Notes under the pieces: generated by a model
What the model saw: the letters and a program-made list of their open reading frames with translations, nothing else
Databases searched by the model: none
Told to the model about the DNA's origin: nothing
Made by a program: the position numbers and the translations under genes
In this document: in pieces, positions 25,333-33,626 of the stretch
Position numbering within the stretch: the stretch's first letter is position 1
How the letters are laid out: every line of letters starts with the position of its first letter
Assembly (NCBI GenBank): GCA_964462535.1
Contig: CAYWXV010000001.1
Coordinates: 124,001 to 188,000 of the forward strand
Origin: CAYWXV01 sp964462535
GTDB taxonomy: Bacteria > Bacteroidota > Ignavibacteria > OLB7
Direction of reading: 5' to 3'
DNA length: 64,000 nucleotides

Positions 25333-26322
25333 ATGTTTTTTAAGGGGACACACAGGCTTGCTCGCATGGCCGTCGTTGGTGCTGTCTTGTTCGCGGTGGC
25401 GCATTTCGCGGCGCTGAAGGCCAGTGCACAGGACGAAGCCCGCAAGGATACATGTACCGTCGGGCTGTTCGTGATTAGCCTGTATGACCTGGACTTTCCA
25501 AACGACGCATTCACTGCCGACTTCTGGACGTGGTTTCTGTACACGAACGATTCGCTGAAGCCTCTGACGACAACTGAAATCGCCGACGCCAAGGAGTACG
25601 AGTTCCAGCACCTCGATGTCGATCGGAAGGGGGGACGCAACTGGGCGACTATGAAGTGCAAGGGCGTGATACGTCAAGACTGGGATGTGTCGAATTTCCC
25701 GTTTGATCGGCAGAAGTTGAGAATCGTCCTCGAGAGCGCCGACCTCGACACGTCGGAACTCGTCTTCGTTGCTGATACAGCCAACAGTGCACTCGATTCG
25801 TCGATTCACATTGATGGATGGGAGATCGAGAACGTAAAGGTATCCGGTGGGGTCCGAACCTACTCGACCACCTACGGAGACCCAACACTGAAGTCCACCA
25901 GTTCCTATGCGTCGGTGGTAGCTGAGGTGTCAATCAAGCGTCTGGGCACAACGCTCTTCCTGAAGTCGTTCACAGGCGTGTACGTTGCGTTCTTCATCGC
26001 AATCCTGGGCTTCTTCATTGACCCCGTCGAGGTTGATCCGAGGTTTGGCCTCCCCGTCGGAGCCCTGTTTGCAACGGTCGGCAACAAGTACATTGTCGAC
26101 GGCATTCTCCCCGACACGACGGCGTTCACCCTTGTCGATACGATACATATGACCACGTTCTTCTACATCCTCACGACGGTCGTGGGATCGGTCATATCGC
26201 TCGCGCTGTGGAAGCGTGATCGTGTTGCCGTATCGCGGAGGTTCGATCGGTGGGCGTTTGTCGTATGCTCGGCAACCTACGTGTCGTACAACCTGTACAT
26301 CGTCCTGGCCGCAGCTGGATAG
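25333..26322 (+). CDS. Pentameric ligand-gated ion channel homologue (Cys-loop superfamily)
   Basis: A 329-residue membrane protein with the layout of prokaryotic pLGICs. An N-terminal signal sequence is followed by an extracellular beta-sandwich of about 170 residues containing DVSNFPFDRQKLRIVLES, the conserved PFD signature near the superfamily's Cys-loop region. Four helices then follow: M1 around TGVYVAFFIAILGFFI, M2 around RFGLPVGALFATVGNKYIV, M3 around MTTFFYILTTVVGSVISLAL and M4 around WAFVVCSATYVSYNLYIVLA. The Cys-loop cysteines are absent, as in GLIC and ELIC. M2 carries the polar residues of a pore but not an animal-type selectivity ring, so ion preference is not predictable. The ligand is unknown. 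An alternative ATG at 25366 would lose the positive start of the signal peptide. Confidence 0.82.
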   Translation: MFFKGTHRLARMAVVGAVLFAVAHFAALKASAQDEARKDTCTVGLFVISLYDLDFPNDAFTADFWTWFLYTNDSLKPLTTTEIADAKEYEFQHLDVDRKGGRNWATMKCKGVIRQDWDVSNFPFDRQKLRIVLESADLDTSELVFVADTANSALDSSIHIDGWEIENVKVSGGVRTYSTTYGDPTLKSTSSYASVVAEVSIKRLGTTLFLKSFTGVYVAFFIAILGFFIDPVEVDPRFGLPVGALFATVGNKYIVDGILPDTTAFTLVDTIHMTTFFYILTTVVGSVISLALWKRDRVAVSRRFDRWAFVVCSATYVSYNLYIVLAAAG

Positions 26323-26501
26323 GGCACCGTTGGATGTCCGTCCCGGTTCGCGCCACGGACAAACACACTCGTGGAGTGCACCGACCCGCAATCCTTCGTT
26401 GCCCGCGCGCGACGACGTGATGGGTCGCACGGCGCGCTCGAGTTGTGTGCACACCTGGTCCTCCACCAGATTCCCTCATCTATCAACAAACACGGAACAA
26501 C

Positions 26502-26903
26502 GTGGGCAAGGCACAATACGACTGTCTCAAATGCCTCGGGTACTGCTGTGCGATCTACGATCGGGTCGAGGTCTCCGACAAGGACATCAAGCGACTCGCG
26601 CGCCACTTCGGTGTGACGCAGGAGCAGGCCAAGCGCAAGTACACGAAGAAGTACTCAAAGGACGAGCGGATCCTGAAGCGATCTCCGGATCCAATCTTTG
26701 GCGAGTCATGCATGTTCCAGGACCCGGAGAAGAGGATCTGCACGATCTACGACGCCCGGCCAAAGACCTGCCGCGACTGGCCGACCCACGGACGGACCAA
26801 TCGGTGCGTCTACTACGACATGCTGCAGTTTGAAAGGCAGCAGCAGGGGAACGACGAAGCAGCGCCATTTGTGGAGATTCGGTTCATGGAAGAGGGCGAC
26901 TAG
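26502..26903 (+). CDS. YkgJ-family cysteine-cluster protein
   Basis: A 133-residue protein of the YkgJ (UPF0153) family, thought to bind zinc or iron-sulphur through clustered cysteines. The cluster is spread along the sequence as DCLKCLGYCC, ESCMFQD, RICTIYDARPKTCRDWP and NRCVYY. The middle and C-terminal parts are strongly basic (QAKRKYTKKYSK). The GTG at 26502 begins GKAQYDCLKC, the normal family start; the open frame from 26445 would add 19 residues without similarity. No partner gene suggests a role. The gene is flanked by a 179-bp spacer upstream. Confidence 0.8.
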   Translation: MGKAQYDCLKCLGYCCAIYDRVEVSDKDIKRLARHFGVTQEQAKRKYTKKYSKDERILKRSPDPIFGESCMFQDPEKRICTIYDARPKTCRDWPTHGRTNRCVYYDMLQFERQQQGNDEAAPFVEIRFMEEGD

Positions 26904-26921
26904 CAGACACGGTGCGTAACC

Positions 26922-26940
26922 AGTCCGGCCTGCCGGATTT
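26922..26940 (+). terminator. Short hairpin with T-run between the YkgJ gene and paaA
   Basis: A 7-bp stem (26922-26928 with 26933-26939, one G-T pair) around a CCTG tetraloop, followed by TTT. It lies 19 bp after the YkgJ stop and 52 bp before paaA. The stem is short, so this is only a candidate. A TACCTTAT just downstream, at 26944-26951, could be a weak -7 element for paaA. Confidence 0.35.
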
Positions 26941-26991
26941 CGTACCTTATCCTGTTCCCATGCAGATTGACCACACTTCATTCACGCAGAT

Positions 26992-27978
26992 ATGTACGGA
27001 AACCTCTCAATCACAGAACCTGAGACAACGAACGGAGTAGCGCACGAAGACCCGGAGCGACTCGCTGAGTTCGAAGCGCGCATAGATCGTGGTGAAAAGA
27101 TCGAGCCGCATGACTGGATGCCCGCGGAGTATCGCCGTCAGCTCATTCGCATGATCGAACAACATGCCCACTCCGAGATCATAGGCGCCTTGCCAGAGGG
27201 GACGTGGATCACGCGGGCTCCTGGCTTTAAGAGGAAGATGGCGTTGATGGCAAAGGTTCAGGACGAAGTCGGACACGGCCAGCTTCTTTACAGCGCTGCC
27301 GAAACTCTCGGAAAGTCGCGAGAGGCGATGCTGGACGATCTATTGAGCGGCAAGTCGAAGTACTCCAACGTCTTTAACTACCCGGCCGTCACGTGGGCGG
27401 ACACGGCTGTCATCGCGTGGCTGATTGACGCGGGTGCCATCATCAATCAGGTGACGAACGCGAAGGGATCGTACGGACCGTACTGCAGGGCACTAGAACG
27501 GATCTGCGCCGAGGAAGCGTTCCATCTGAAGTACGGCTACGACAACGTCGTCATGCTTGCAACCGGGACGCCAACACAGAAGAACATGGTACAGGAGGCC
27601 CTCAACCGATGGTGGAAGCCGATCATGCACTTCCATGGTCCGCCCGACAAGGTCTCGGTCCACACGGAGAAACTCGTTCGCTGGAAGGTGAAGATGGCCA
27701 CGAATGACGAAATGCGTCAGCAGTTCCTTGACCAGTACGTTCCCAAGATCTGGGAGCTCGGTCTGACGGTTCCCGATCCTGCGCTTCGCAAGGACGAGGA
27801 GACCGGTGAGTGGCACTTCAGCGATCCAGATTGGGACGAGTTCAAACGAGTCATCAACGGCGACGGCCCATGCAATGCCGAGCGCCTGGCCGTCCGGCGC
27901 ATGTCGGACGAGCAGGGAAGGTGGGTGCGAAGCGCCCTGACGCGACCGACCTCGCATTACGTGATCCCCTTATCCTGA
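26992..27978 (+). CDS. paaA: Phenylacetyl-CoA epoxidase catalytic subunit PaaA
   Basis: A 328-residue ferritin-like di-iron subunit. With PaaC and other Paa proteins it epoxidises the ring of phenylacetyl-CoA using oxygen. The iron-binding motifs [27 protein letters not shown] and [12 protein letters not shown] are present in order and carry the ExxH pairs. The length is normal. It opens a four-gene paaABCD run with gaps of 11 bp or less, or overlaps. This enzyme implies an oxygen-using lifestyle or at least exposure to oxygen. Confidence 0.93.
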   Translation: MYGNLSITEPETTNGVAHEDPERLAEFEARIDRGEKIEPHDWMPAEYRRQLIRMIEQHAHSEIIGALPEGTWITRAPGFKRKMALMAKVQDEVGHGQLLYSAAETLGKSREAMLDDLLSGKSKYSNVFNYPAVTWADTAVIAWLIDAGAIINQVTNAKGSYGPYCRALERICAEEAFHLKYGYDNVVMLATGTPTQKNMVQEALNRWWKPIMHFHGPPDKVSVHTEKLVRWKVKMATNDEMRQQFLDQYVPKIWELGLTVPDPALRKDEETGEWHFSDPDWDEFKRVINGDGPCNAERLAVRRMSDEQGRWVRSALTRPTSHYVIPLS

Positions 27979-27989
27979 CGTACCATCCT

Positions 27990-28394
27990 ATGACAATCCA
28001 ATCCCTGGATCCCAGGGTCACCCGCCTTGGTATTCCGACCGATGCTCAGGCTTCTGATCAGCCGAAGCCACCACTGGATCAACTGGAAACGTTCGAGGTG
28101 TTTCATCAACTCAAACGGGGCGCGCAGCCCGTCCACGTCGGGTCGCTCCATGCGTCGAGCCCGGAGCTGGCGCTCGTGCTCGCAAAGGAACAGTACGCCC
28201 GACGCGGACATTGTGTCGGCCTCTGGGTCGCCAGAACGTCGGACGTCTTCACGATTGGTGTCGAGGACGAGGATGTGTTCGAGACGACGCCCGCGAAGAA
28301 CTATCGGGAGGCAGGGGGATACCAGATTGGGAATCGACTGACGGAGTTCAAGCGCCGCATGGCGCGACAAGGGGAGGGGGGGAGCAATGGATGA
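27990..28394 (+). CDS. paaB: Phenylacetyl-CoA epoxidase subunit PaaB
   Basis: A 134-residue PaaB, the small non-catalytic subunit of the epoxidase. The core FEVFHQLKRGAQPVHVGSLH and SPELALVLAKEQYARRG matches the family. It is about 35 residues longer than the usual 95, because of an N-terminal stretch (SLDPRVTRLGIPTDAQASDQ) that is not part of the fold; the next internal start would remove the conserved first strand. The ATG at 27990 follows the paaA stop by 11 bp, and the end overlaps paaC by 8 bp. Confidence 0.9.
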   Translation: MTIQSLDPRVTRLGIPTDAQASDQPKPPLDQLETFEVFHQLKRGAQPVHVGSLHASSPELALVLAKEQYARRGHCVGLWVARTSDVFTIGVEDEDVFETTPAKNYREAGGYQIGNRLTEFKRRMARQGEGGSNG

Positions 28395-29151
28395 ACAAAC
28401 ACGTGCGCTGAAGAAGCTCCTGTTCCGCATGGCAGACGATGCGCTGGTAGTGGCGCACCGCAATTCCGAATGGACCGGCCTCGGCCCATTGTTGGAAGAG
28501 GACATCGCATTCTCGTCGATTGCTCAGGACAAACTGGGGCATGCTCTTGCCCTCTATTCCATTCTGGAGACCCTCGGCGAAGAGGATCCCGATCAGCTTG
28601 CATTCAATCGTCCATCAGAGGCCTTCACGAGCTGCCATCTGGTTGAACTCCCAATAGGCGAGTACGACTTCAGTCTGGTCCGGCACTTCCTCTTCGACAA
28701 TGCCGAAAGTGTTCGCTACGACGCGCTCGCTGCGTCGACGTTCGAGCCACTTGCGCGGGTTTCCCGGAAAGTGCGCGGGGAAATCAAGTACCACGTCTTT
28801 CATGCCGACAACTGGATGGAACAACTTGGGGTCAAAGGAAACGTCGAGAGCCGCGCGCGAATGCAGGCCGCGCTTGATTTCGCCTACCCGTTGGCACTTG
28901 GATTGTTCGAGCCCTCAGACAGCGATGCGATGTTGATCAACGACGGCGTGTTTCCGGGCGAACCGGCGCTCAGCGAGCGGTGGACTGCCGTCGTCACTGA
29001 GAAGCTCGAACGTGCCGGATACACCGTTCCCAATGTTGCGGATATAACGGTTGGGTATGGTGGACGAAGCGGCCGACATACCGAGTACCTGGCGCCGCTC
29101 ATTGACGAAATGGGAGAGGTGTTTCGGATCGATCCAGAGGCGGAGTGGTGA
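28387..29151 (+). CDS. paaC: Phenylacetyl-CoA epoxidase subunit PaaC
   Basis: A 254-residue ferritin-like structural subunit that pairs with PaaA. The sequence LLEEDIAFSSIAQDKLGHAL and KVRGEIKYHVFHADNWMEQL are family landmarks, the latter in the second helical hairpin. PaaC has lost some iron ligands in known structures and mainly stabilises PaaA. The start overlaps paaB and the stop is followed one base later by the paaD ATG. Confidence 0.92.
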   Translation: MDEQTRALKKLLFRMADDALVVAHRNSEWTGLGPLLEEDIAFSSIAQDKLGHALALYSILETLGEEDPDQLAFNRPSEAFTSCHLVELPIGEYDFSLVRHFLFDNAESVRYDALAASTFEPLARVSRKVRGEIKYHVFHADNWMEQLGVKGNVESRARMQAALDFAYPLALGLFEPSDSDAMLINDGVFPGEPALSERWTAVVTEKLERAGYTVPNVADITVGYGGRSGRHTEYLAPLIDEMGEVFRIDPEAEW

Positions 29152-29152
29152 G

Positions 29153-29638
29153 ATGCGCTCGCTAGATGATGTCTGGGCGGCTTTGCGGCTGGTGATGGAT
29201 CCAGAGATCCCAACGATTTCACTGGTCGACCTTGGGGTCATCACCGACGTGGCGCTGGACGAAGCGGAGAACAGAGTCAGCGTTGAGATGACCCCGACGT
29301 TCGTAGGCTGTCCCGCAATGGACTACATGCGCGCGGATGTCGAGCGCCGTTTGAGTGCGATGGGATTTGGACACGTGGATGTTCATGTCACCCTGGATGT
29401 TCCATGGGACTCGAATCGCATATCGGCCGAGGGGAGAGCCGCTCTTTTGCAGCATGGTCTAGCCCCACCCGAGGAGTATGAAGGGGTGCTCCGGTTGGAA
29501 GTGCTCAACAATGTTCAGTGTCCGCGGTGCGGTAGCCGCGACACGACGCTGTCGTCCCCCTTCGGGCCGACGCTCTGCCGATCTCTCCATCTCTGCGGGT
29601 CGTGTGGTGAGGGATTCGAGTCCTTCAAGCCGGTCTGA
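29153..29638 (+). CDS. paaD: Phenylacetyl-CoA epoxidase maturation subunit PaaD
   Basis: A 161-residue protein with an N-terminal MIP18/DUF59 domain (LRLVMDPEIPTISLVDLGVI and the TFVGCPAMDYM loop) and a C-terminal zinc ribbon (CPRCGSRDT and CGSCGEGF). PaaD is needed for a functional epoxidase and is thought to help Fe-S or di-iron assembly. The ATG at 29153 is one base after paaC. The reductase gene paaE, which usually comes next, is not here: the following gene is a methyltransferase. Confidence 0.9.
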   Translation: MRSLDDVWAALRLVMDPEIPTISLVDLGVITDVALDEAENRVSVEMTPTFVGCPAMDYMRADVERRLSAMGFGHVDVHVTLDVPWDSNRISAEGRAALLQHGLAPPEEYEGVLRLEVLNNVQCPRCGSRDTTLSSPFGPTLCRSLHLCGSCGEGFESFKPV

Positions 29639-29670
29639 TTCAACGCCCCGTCCGCCAAGTCCCCCTCTCG

Positions 29671-30456
29671 ATGCCTAACCTACCTCACGACCCGACCGAG
29701 CGTTTCGGCGACCGCGTTGACGACTACTTCAAGTACAGACCGCGATACCCAGCGGAACTCGTCGACCTTGCTGTTGACGCTCAACTCCTTGAACCTGGTG
29801 GTGTTGTAGCAGATGTGGGCTCAGGAACAGGGTTCGTTGCCGAGCGCTTTCTGGAACGTGGATATGCCGTGTACTGCATAGAGCCGAATGCGGAAATGCG
29901 CGCGAGCGCGGAGGCGTTTCTCGGGGGCACCGGAGGATTCGTTTCCGTGGATGGCACGGCGGAAGCGACTGGGCTCGCAGACGACTCCATCGATTTCGTG
30001 GTCGTTGGGCAGGCGTTTCATTGGTTCGATGCGACTCGTGCGCGTGCCGAGTTTGTCAGGATTCTGCGACCGCACAGAGGGTGTATGCTGGTATGGAATG
30101 CCCGATCGTCCGACCACGATCAATTTGCCCTGGACTACGAAGCGCTGATCATTCGGTACAACACCGACTACCTCGATGTACGCCACCGCGGTATTACGTC
30201 CGAGCGAACAGAAGACCTCACCGCCTTCTTTGGCGCGGGAGGAATGACCAGGACGCATGTAGGCGTGGTAGTGCAACGATTCGATTTTCCGGGGCTCCGC
30301 GGACGGCTCTTTTCCTCGAGCTACATGCCGAACCACACCGACCCACGCGCCGATACGATCACTGCCGATCTTCGCACGATCTTCGATCGTCACAACGTGA
30401 ATGGTTTCGTCGAGGTGGTGTATGACACGTGGGCCTACCACGGGCGAATCACGTGA
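29671..30456 (+). CDS. Class I SAM-dependent methyltransferase
   Basis: A 261-residue methyltransferase with a clear SAM-binding fold. GVVADVGSGTGFVAERFLERG near residues 45-65 is motif I, YCIEPNAEMRASAEA carries the acidic ribose-binding residue, and DFVVVGQAFHWFD gives the post-motif with the substrate pocket. FHWFD is common in methyltransferases close to the trans-aconitate and UbiG-like groups. There is no clue to the substrate. It starts 32 bp after paaD and precedes the amidohydrolase by 7 bp, so it may belong to the downstream menaquinone-related run. Confidence 0.8.
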   Translation: MPNLPHDPTERFGDRVDDYFKYRPRYPAELVDLAVDAQLLEPGGVVADVGSGTGFVAERFLERGYAVYCIEPNAEMRASAEAFLGGTGGFVSVDGTAEATGLADDSIDFVVVGQAFHWFDATRARAEFVRILRPHRGCMLVWNARSSDHDQFALDYEALIIRYNTDYLDVRHRGITSERTEDLTAFFGAGGMTRTHVGVVVQRFDFPGLRGRLFSSSYMPNHTDPRADTITADLRTIFDRHNVNGFVEVVYDTWAYHGRIT

Positions 30457-30463
30457 GCGATTC

Positions 30464-31729
30464 ATGAGCGACCGAGGGCGCATTCTTCACAGTGCAGAGA
30501 TCGTGCTCCCCATGGCGGGAGCACGGCCGATCCGCAACGGGGGAGTCGTTGTTGATTCGGACGGCGTGGTGCTCTCAGCGGGCCCTCTTAAGGATCTGGT
30601 CGATGCTACCGATGAGCGTCAGCATCATCAGATACTCATGCCGGGGCTGGTGAATGCCCACATCCACGCGACCGACGCTATCGTTGATCATCCGGTGGGA
30701 GGGGGAGATGGCCTGGTTGCTTGGGTGTCGGACCTGCTGACTGAACGCCGTCAGCTTCGTGACAGGGTCACGGAGTCTGAATTCGCACATTCCGTTTCGT
30801 CGATGATTCGCGTGATGATGCAACGCGGCACCGTCGCCGTTGGAGAGGTGGCGAACGACTATGCGACCCTCCGTCCAATCGCCGACACGGGCATACACGT
30901 GCGGTTCATGCACGAAGCTCTTGGATGGAGTGAGGCAGCGAGCATCGAGATTGAGAGGTTAATGGAGTCACAACGCGCAGCGGAATCGTGGAGCGCGTCT
31001 GTGAGTCATGCTTTCGCACTGCATGCTCCATACTCGACCTCTCGGACTCTGGCGCTTCGTCTCCAGCAGCGGAGTCGTGAGATGGACTCAAACCTGTACA
31101 TCCACCTGGCGGAAGACATCGAGGAACGAGTCCTGTATGTGGCCGGAGATGGCGCGTGGCGGAGGTTTCTGGATACGATTGGAGCGTGGGACGATGCCTG
31201 GATTCCCCCCGGGATTACCCCGATTCGATACTACGACGCGCTCGGCCTTATTGACCACAGGTTCGTCGCAGTCCACCTTGCGGACGCGACGGCGCATGAG
31301 ATCGCGCTCCTTGCCCGCCGTGGAGCGAGCGCGGTTCTCTCGCCGCGATCCAACGCACACATTACTGGCCTGGTTCCCAACGTGCCGACAATGGTGCGAT
31401 ACGGGCTTCCCTTCGCGTTTGGAACCGACGGCCGGGGGTCGAACGCCAGCGTTGACGTGATGGATGAAGCGCGCGACATAGCCGAGCGCTTCCCCTGGCT
31501 ACCTCCCGGAGTGCTGCTGGAAGGGCTTACGTGGAACGGCGCGCGTGTTCTGGGATTCTCGACATTGGGGAGAATCGCTCCGACGGGGGGACCGGGACTG
31601 GTCTCCCTGGAGGTGGAAGCGCTCCCGGAGACATATGGCGACGTTGAGCGCGCCATCCTTTTCGACTGCCGCAAGAGAGAAGTCGCCGTACCAGCGCCAG
31701 ACGGTTCAAGACATCGATATGCCAGCTAA
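30464..31729 (+). CDS. Amidohydrolase, candidate aminofutalosine deaminase
   Basis: A 421-residue member of the amidohydrolase superfamily with the metal-binding pattern of its deaminase branch: NAHIHATD (HxH) near residue 65, HAPYS and HLAEDIEE providing later histidines, and GTDGRGSN providing the acidic ligand. Family members deaminate purines and related compounds. In futalosine menaquinone synthesis some bacteria use such an enzyme to convert aminofutalosine to futalosine. The UbiA prenyltransferase gene overlaps its end by 11 bp, and the rest of that route is encoded in this window, so this assignment is favoured but not proven. Other options are a guanine, cytosine or triazine-type deaminase. 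The ATG at 30464 begins MSDRGRILHSAEIV. Confidence 0.75.
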   Translation: MSDRGRILHSAEIVLPMAGARPIRNGGVVVDSDGVVLSAGPLKDLVDATDERQHHQILMPGLVNAHIHATDAIVDHPVGGGDGLVAWVSDLLTERRQLRDRVTESEFAHSVSSMIRVMMQRGTVAVGEVANDYATLRPIADTGIHVRFMHEALGWSEAASIEIERLMESQRAAESWSASVSHAFALHAPYSTSRTLALRLQQRSREMDSNLYIHLAEDIEERVLYVAGDGAWRRFLDTIGAWDDAWIPPGITPIRYYDALGLIDHRFVAVHLADATAHEIALLARRGASAVLSPRSNAHITGLVPNVPTMVRYGLPFAFGTDGRGSNASVDVMDEARDIAERFPWLPPGVLLEGLTWNGARVLGFSTLGRIAPTGGPGLVSLEVEALPETYGDVERAILFDCRKREVAVPAPDGSRHRYAS

Positions 31730-32594
31730 CGTTATAGCGCGTGCCGCCCGATTCGGGCGCATGATCAAGTTCAGTCATAGTGTGTTTGCGTTGCCGTTCG
31801 CATTTGTGTCGGCAATTGTGGCAACGCGCCAGGAACACATCGTTTTGACCTTGGTGGACGGTGCCCTTCTGATTGTCTGTATGGTATCAGCCCGCACTGC
31901 TGCAATGGGTTTCAATCGGATAGTCGACCGAAAGATCGACGCGGCAAACCCGCGGACAAAGAATCGTGAGCTCCCGGCCGGGTCAGTTAGTCTGCGCGAT
32001 GCACATCTGTTCACGTGGGTCGCGGCCGCCACGTTTGTCAGTGCGTCATTCGGCGTGAATTCGCTCTGCGGAATTCTGTCGCTTCCCGTACTCGGGCTCC
32101 TGCTTGGGTATTCTCTAACAAAGCGCTTCACGATCCTCGCTCACGTTGTGTTGGGGCTGTGTCTTGGCGCCGCACCTGTTGGCGTCTGGTTCGCATTGAC
32201 GGGGACGTTCTCATGGGCGCCAATTGTCCTCTGTCTGGCCGTCACAATGTGGACGTCGGGATTCGATATCTACTACTCGTGCCAGGACGAGCAATTCGAC
32301 CGATCGAGGGGACTTCGCTCTCTTCCGGCTCTCGTTGGTGTTGATCGAGCTATTCGCTTCGTCCGCATCCTTCACGCCCTCGCGGCCGGACTGTATGTCC
32401 TCTTTGGAGTCGTGGCAAGCATGGGATGGCCGTTCTACGTTGGGGCTTTCGGCGTCGCAACAATACTGGCGTACGAGGCATGGATCCTGAGAAATGGAGA
32501 TCTATCGCGCATCAACCTGGCTTTCTTCAATCTGAATGGATACGTCAGTCTTCTCTTCGCGCTTGCGACCGTCATCGACATTTACGTCGCCTGA
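31719..32594 (+). CDS. UbiA-family prenyltransferase (menaquinone route)
   Basis: A 291-residue integral membrane prenyltransferase with about eight hydrophobic helices. The two aspartate-rich motifs are GFNRIVDRKIDAANPR and DIYYSCQDEQFDRSRG, which bind the prenyl diphosphate through magnesium. Family members attach the isoprenoid tail to an aromatic ring in quinone synthesis. UbiD, UbiX and UbiE genes are present, and no ubiquinone genes were seen. The likely substrate is therefore 1,4-dihydroxy-6-naphthoate, as for MqnP. The ATG at 31719 overlaps the end of the amidohydrolase gene. The frame upstream to 31545 is a shadow of that gene. Confidence 0.88.
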   Translation: MPANVIARAARFGRMIKFSHSVFALPFAFVSAIVATRQEHIVLTLVDGALLIVCMVSARTAAMGFNRIVDRKIDAANPRTKNRELPAGSVSLRDAHLFTWVAAATFVSASFGVNSLCGILSLPVLGLLLGYSLTKRFTILAHVVLGLCLGAAPVGVWFALTGTFSWAPIVLCLAVTMWTSGFDIYYSCQDEQFDRSRGLRSLPALVGVDRAIRFVRILHALAAGLYVLFGVVASMGWPFYVGAFGVATILAYEAWILRNGDLSRINLAFFNLNGYVSLLFALATVIDIYVA

Positions 32595-32618
32595 TCTTAA
32601 TAAGACGTCAACTGGCCT

Positions 32619-33626
32619 GTGAAGCTCATCATCTTTCATCCGCATGCGACGCCCCTTCAGGTTGAGGGGATACGCCGACGTCTGATGACCGACGGTGTTG
32701 CTGGAATCAACAGGCTCGGCGGCAACCCCGTTGTCTTTGTTATCGCGGATCCGGCGGGGGACATTTCGCTCAACGATTACGCTAACCTGCCAGGTGTGCA
32801 GTCGGTGATGGAGGAGGAGGAGAAGAACGTCCGTGTTGCCGACGAGGCACTTCCCCAACCCGACCTGACAAGTGGCATCGCCGGATTGACGATTATCGCC
32901 GGTCCCTGCTCTATAGAGAGCGAGGAGCAGGTGGCAAGCGTGTACGGTCACATGGCGCGCGAGGGGTTGCGGTACGTGCGTGGCGGAGCATACAAACCCA
33001 GAACCTCGCCGCACGATTTTCAGGGTGAGGGTCGGGCGGGGCTGCTGATGTCGTCGCAAATCGCGTCTGACTACGGACTACAATTGGTCAGCGAAGTTGT
33101 TGATCCGCGGGACGTGGAGTTCGCAGCACAATACGTTTCGGTGATTCAGATCGGCACACGCTCGATGCAGAACTTCGCCCTCCTGAAGGAGGCTGGGGCT
33201 AGCCGCTTGCCTGTGCTCCTCAAGAGAGGGATGTCCGCCACGGTTGAGGAGTGGATTGGGGCTGCCGAACACGTCCTTGTGGCCGGAGCTCCAGTCGTCA
33301 TCTTCTGCGAGCGGGGCATACGTACGTTTGAATCCATCACGCGAAACACCCTGGACATACTTGGTGCTGCTGCGCTGAAGGAACGGACACGCATGCCCGT
33401 TATCGTCGACCCGTCGCATGCGGCCGGGAGGAGAAGTCTAGTGGTGCAAGGGGCCCTTGCTGGGCTTGCCGCCGGACTCGATGGAGTGCTTGTTGAGGTC
33501 CATCACGATCCTGCCTCGGCACGGAGTGATGCTGCACAAGCTCTCCCACTTAGTCAGTTCTCTCGATTCATGTCTGTAGCCAGAGGCCTGCGCGAGGTCC
33601 TCTTGTCCGGAGTCGACGTCCCATGA
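32619..33626 (+). CDS. 3-deoxy-7-phosphoheptulonate (DAHP) synthase
   Basis: A 335-residue type I-beta DAHP synthase, the first step of the shikimate pathway, which leads to chorismate. The N-terminal 70 or so residues form a ferredoxin-like domain (KLIIFHPHATPLQVEGIRRR) as in the Thermotoga enzyme, where it gives feedback control. The catalytic barrel shows TIIAGPCSIESEEQ, GGAYKPRTSPHDFQG, VLLKRGMSATVEEW and VIVDPSHAAGRR. It starts with GTG 24 bp after the prenyltransferase gene, so it may be co-expressed with menaquinone genes that consume chorismate. Its stop overlaps cinA by 4 bp. Confidence 0.92.
   Translation: MKLIIFHPHATPLQVEGIRRRLMTDGVAGINRLGGNPVVFVIADPAGDISLNDYANLPGVQSVMEEEEKNVRVADEALPQPDLTSGIAGLTIIAGPCSIESEEQVASVYGHMAREGLRYVRGGAYKPRTSPHDFQGEGRAGLLMSSQIASDYGLQLVSEVVDPRDVEFAAQYVSVIQIGTRSMQNFALLKEAGASRLPVLLKRGMSATVEEWIGAAEHVLVAGAPVVIFCERGIRTFESITRNTLDILGAAALKERTRMPVIVDPSHAAGRRSLVVQGALAGLAAGLDGVLVEVHHDPASARSDAAQALPLSQFSRFMSVARGLREVLLSGVDVP

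Noticed and set aside
26335..26361. Hairpin in the 179-bp spacer after the ligand-gated channel gene
   Set aside because: A 7-bp stem with a 13-base loop and no T-tract. The rest of the spacer shows no gene, RNA or promoter I could support.
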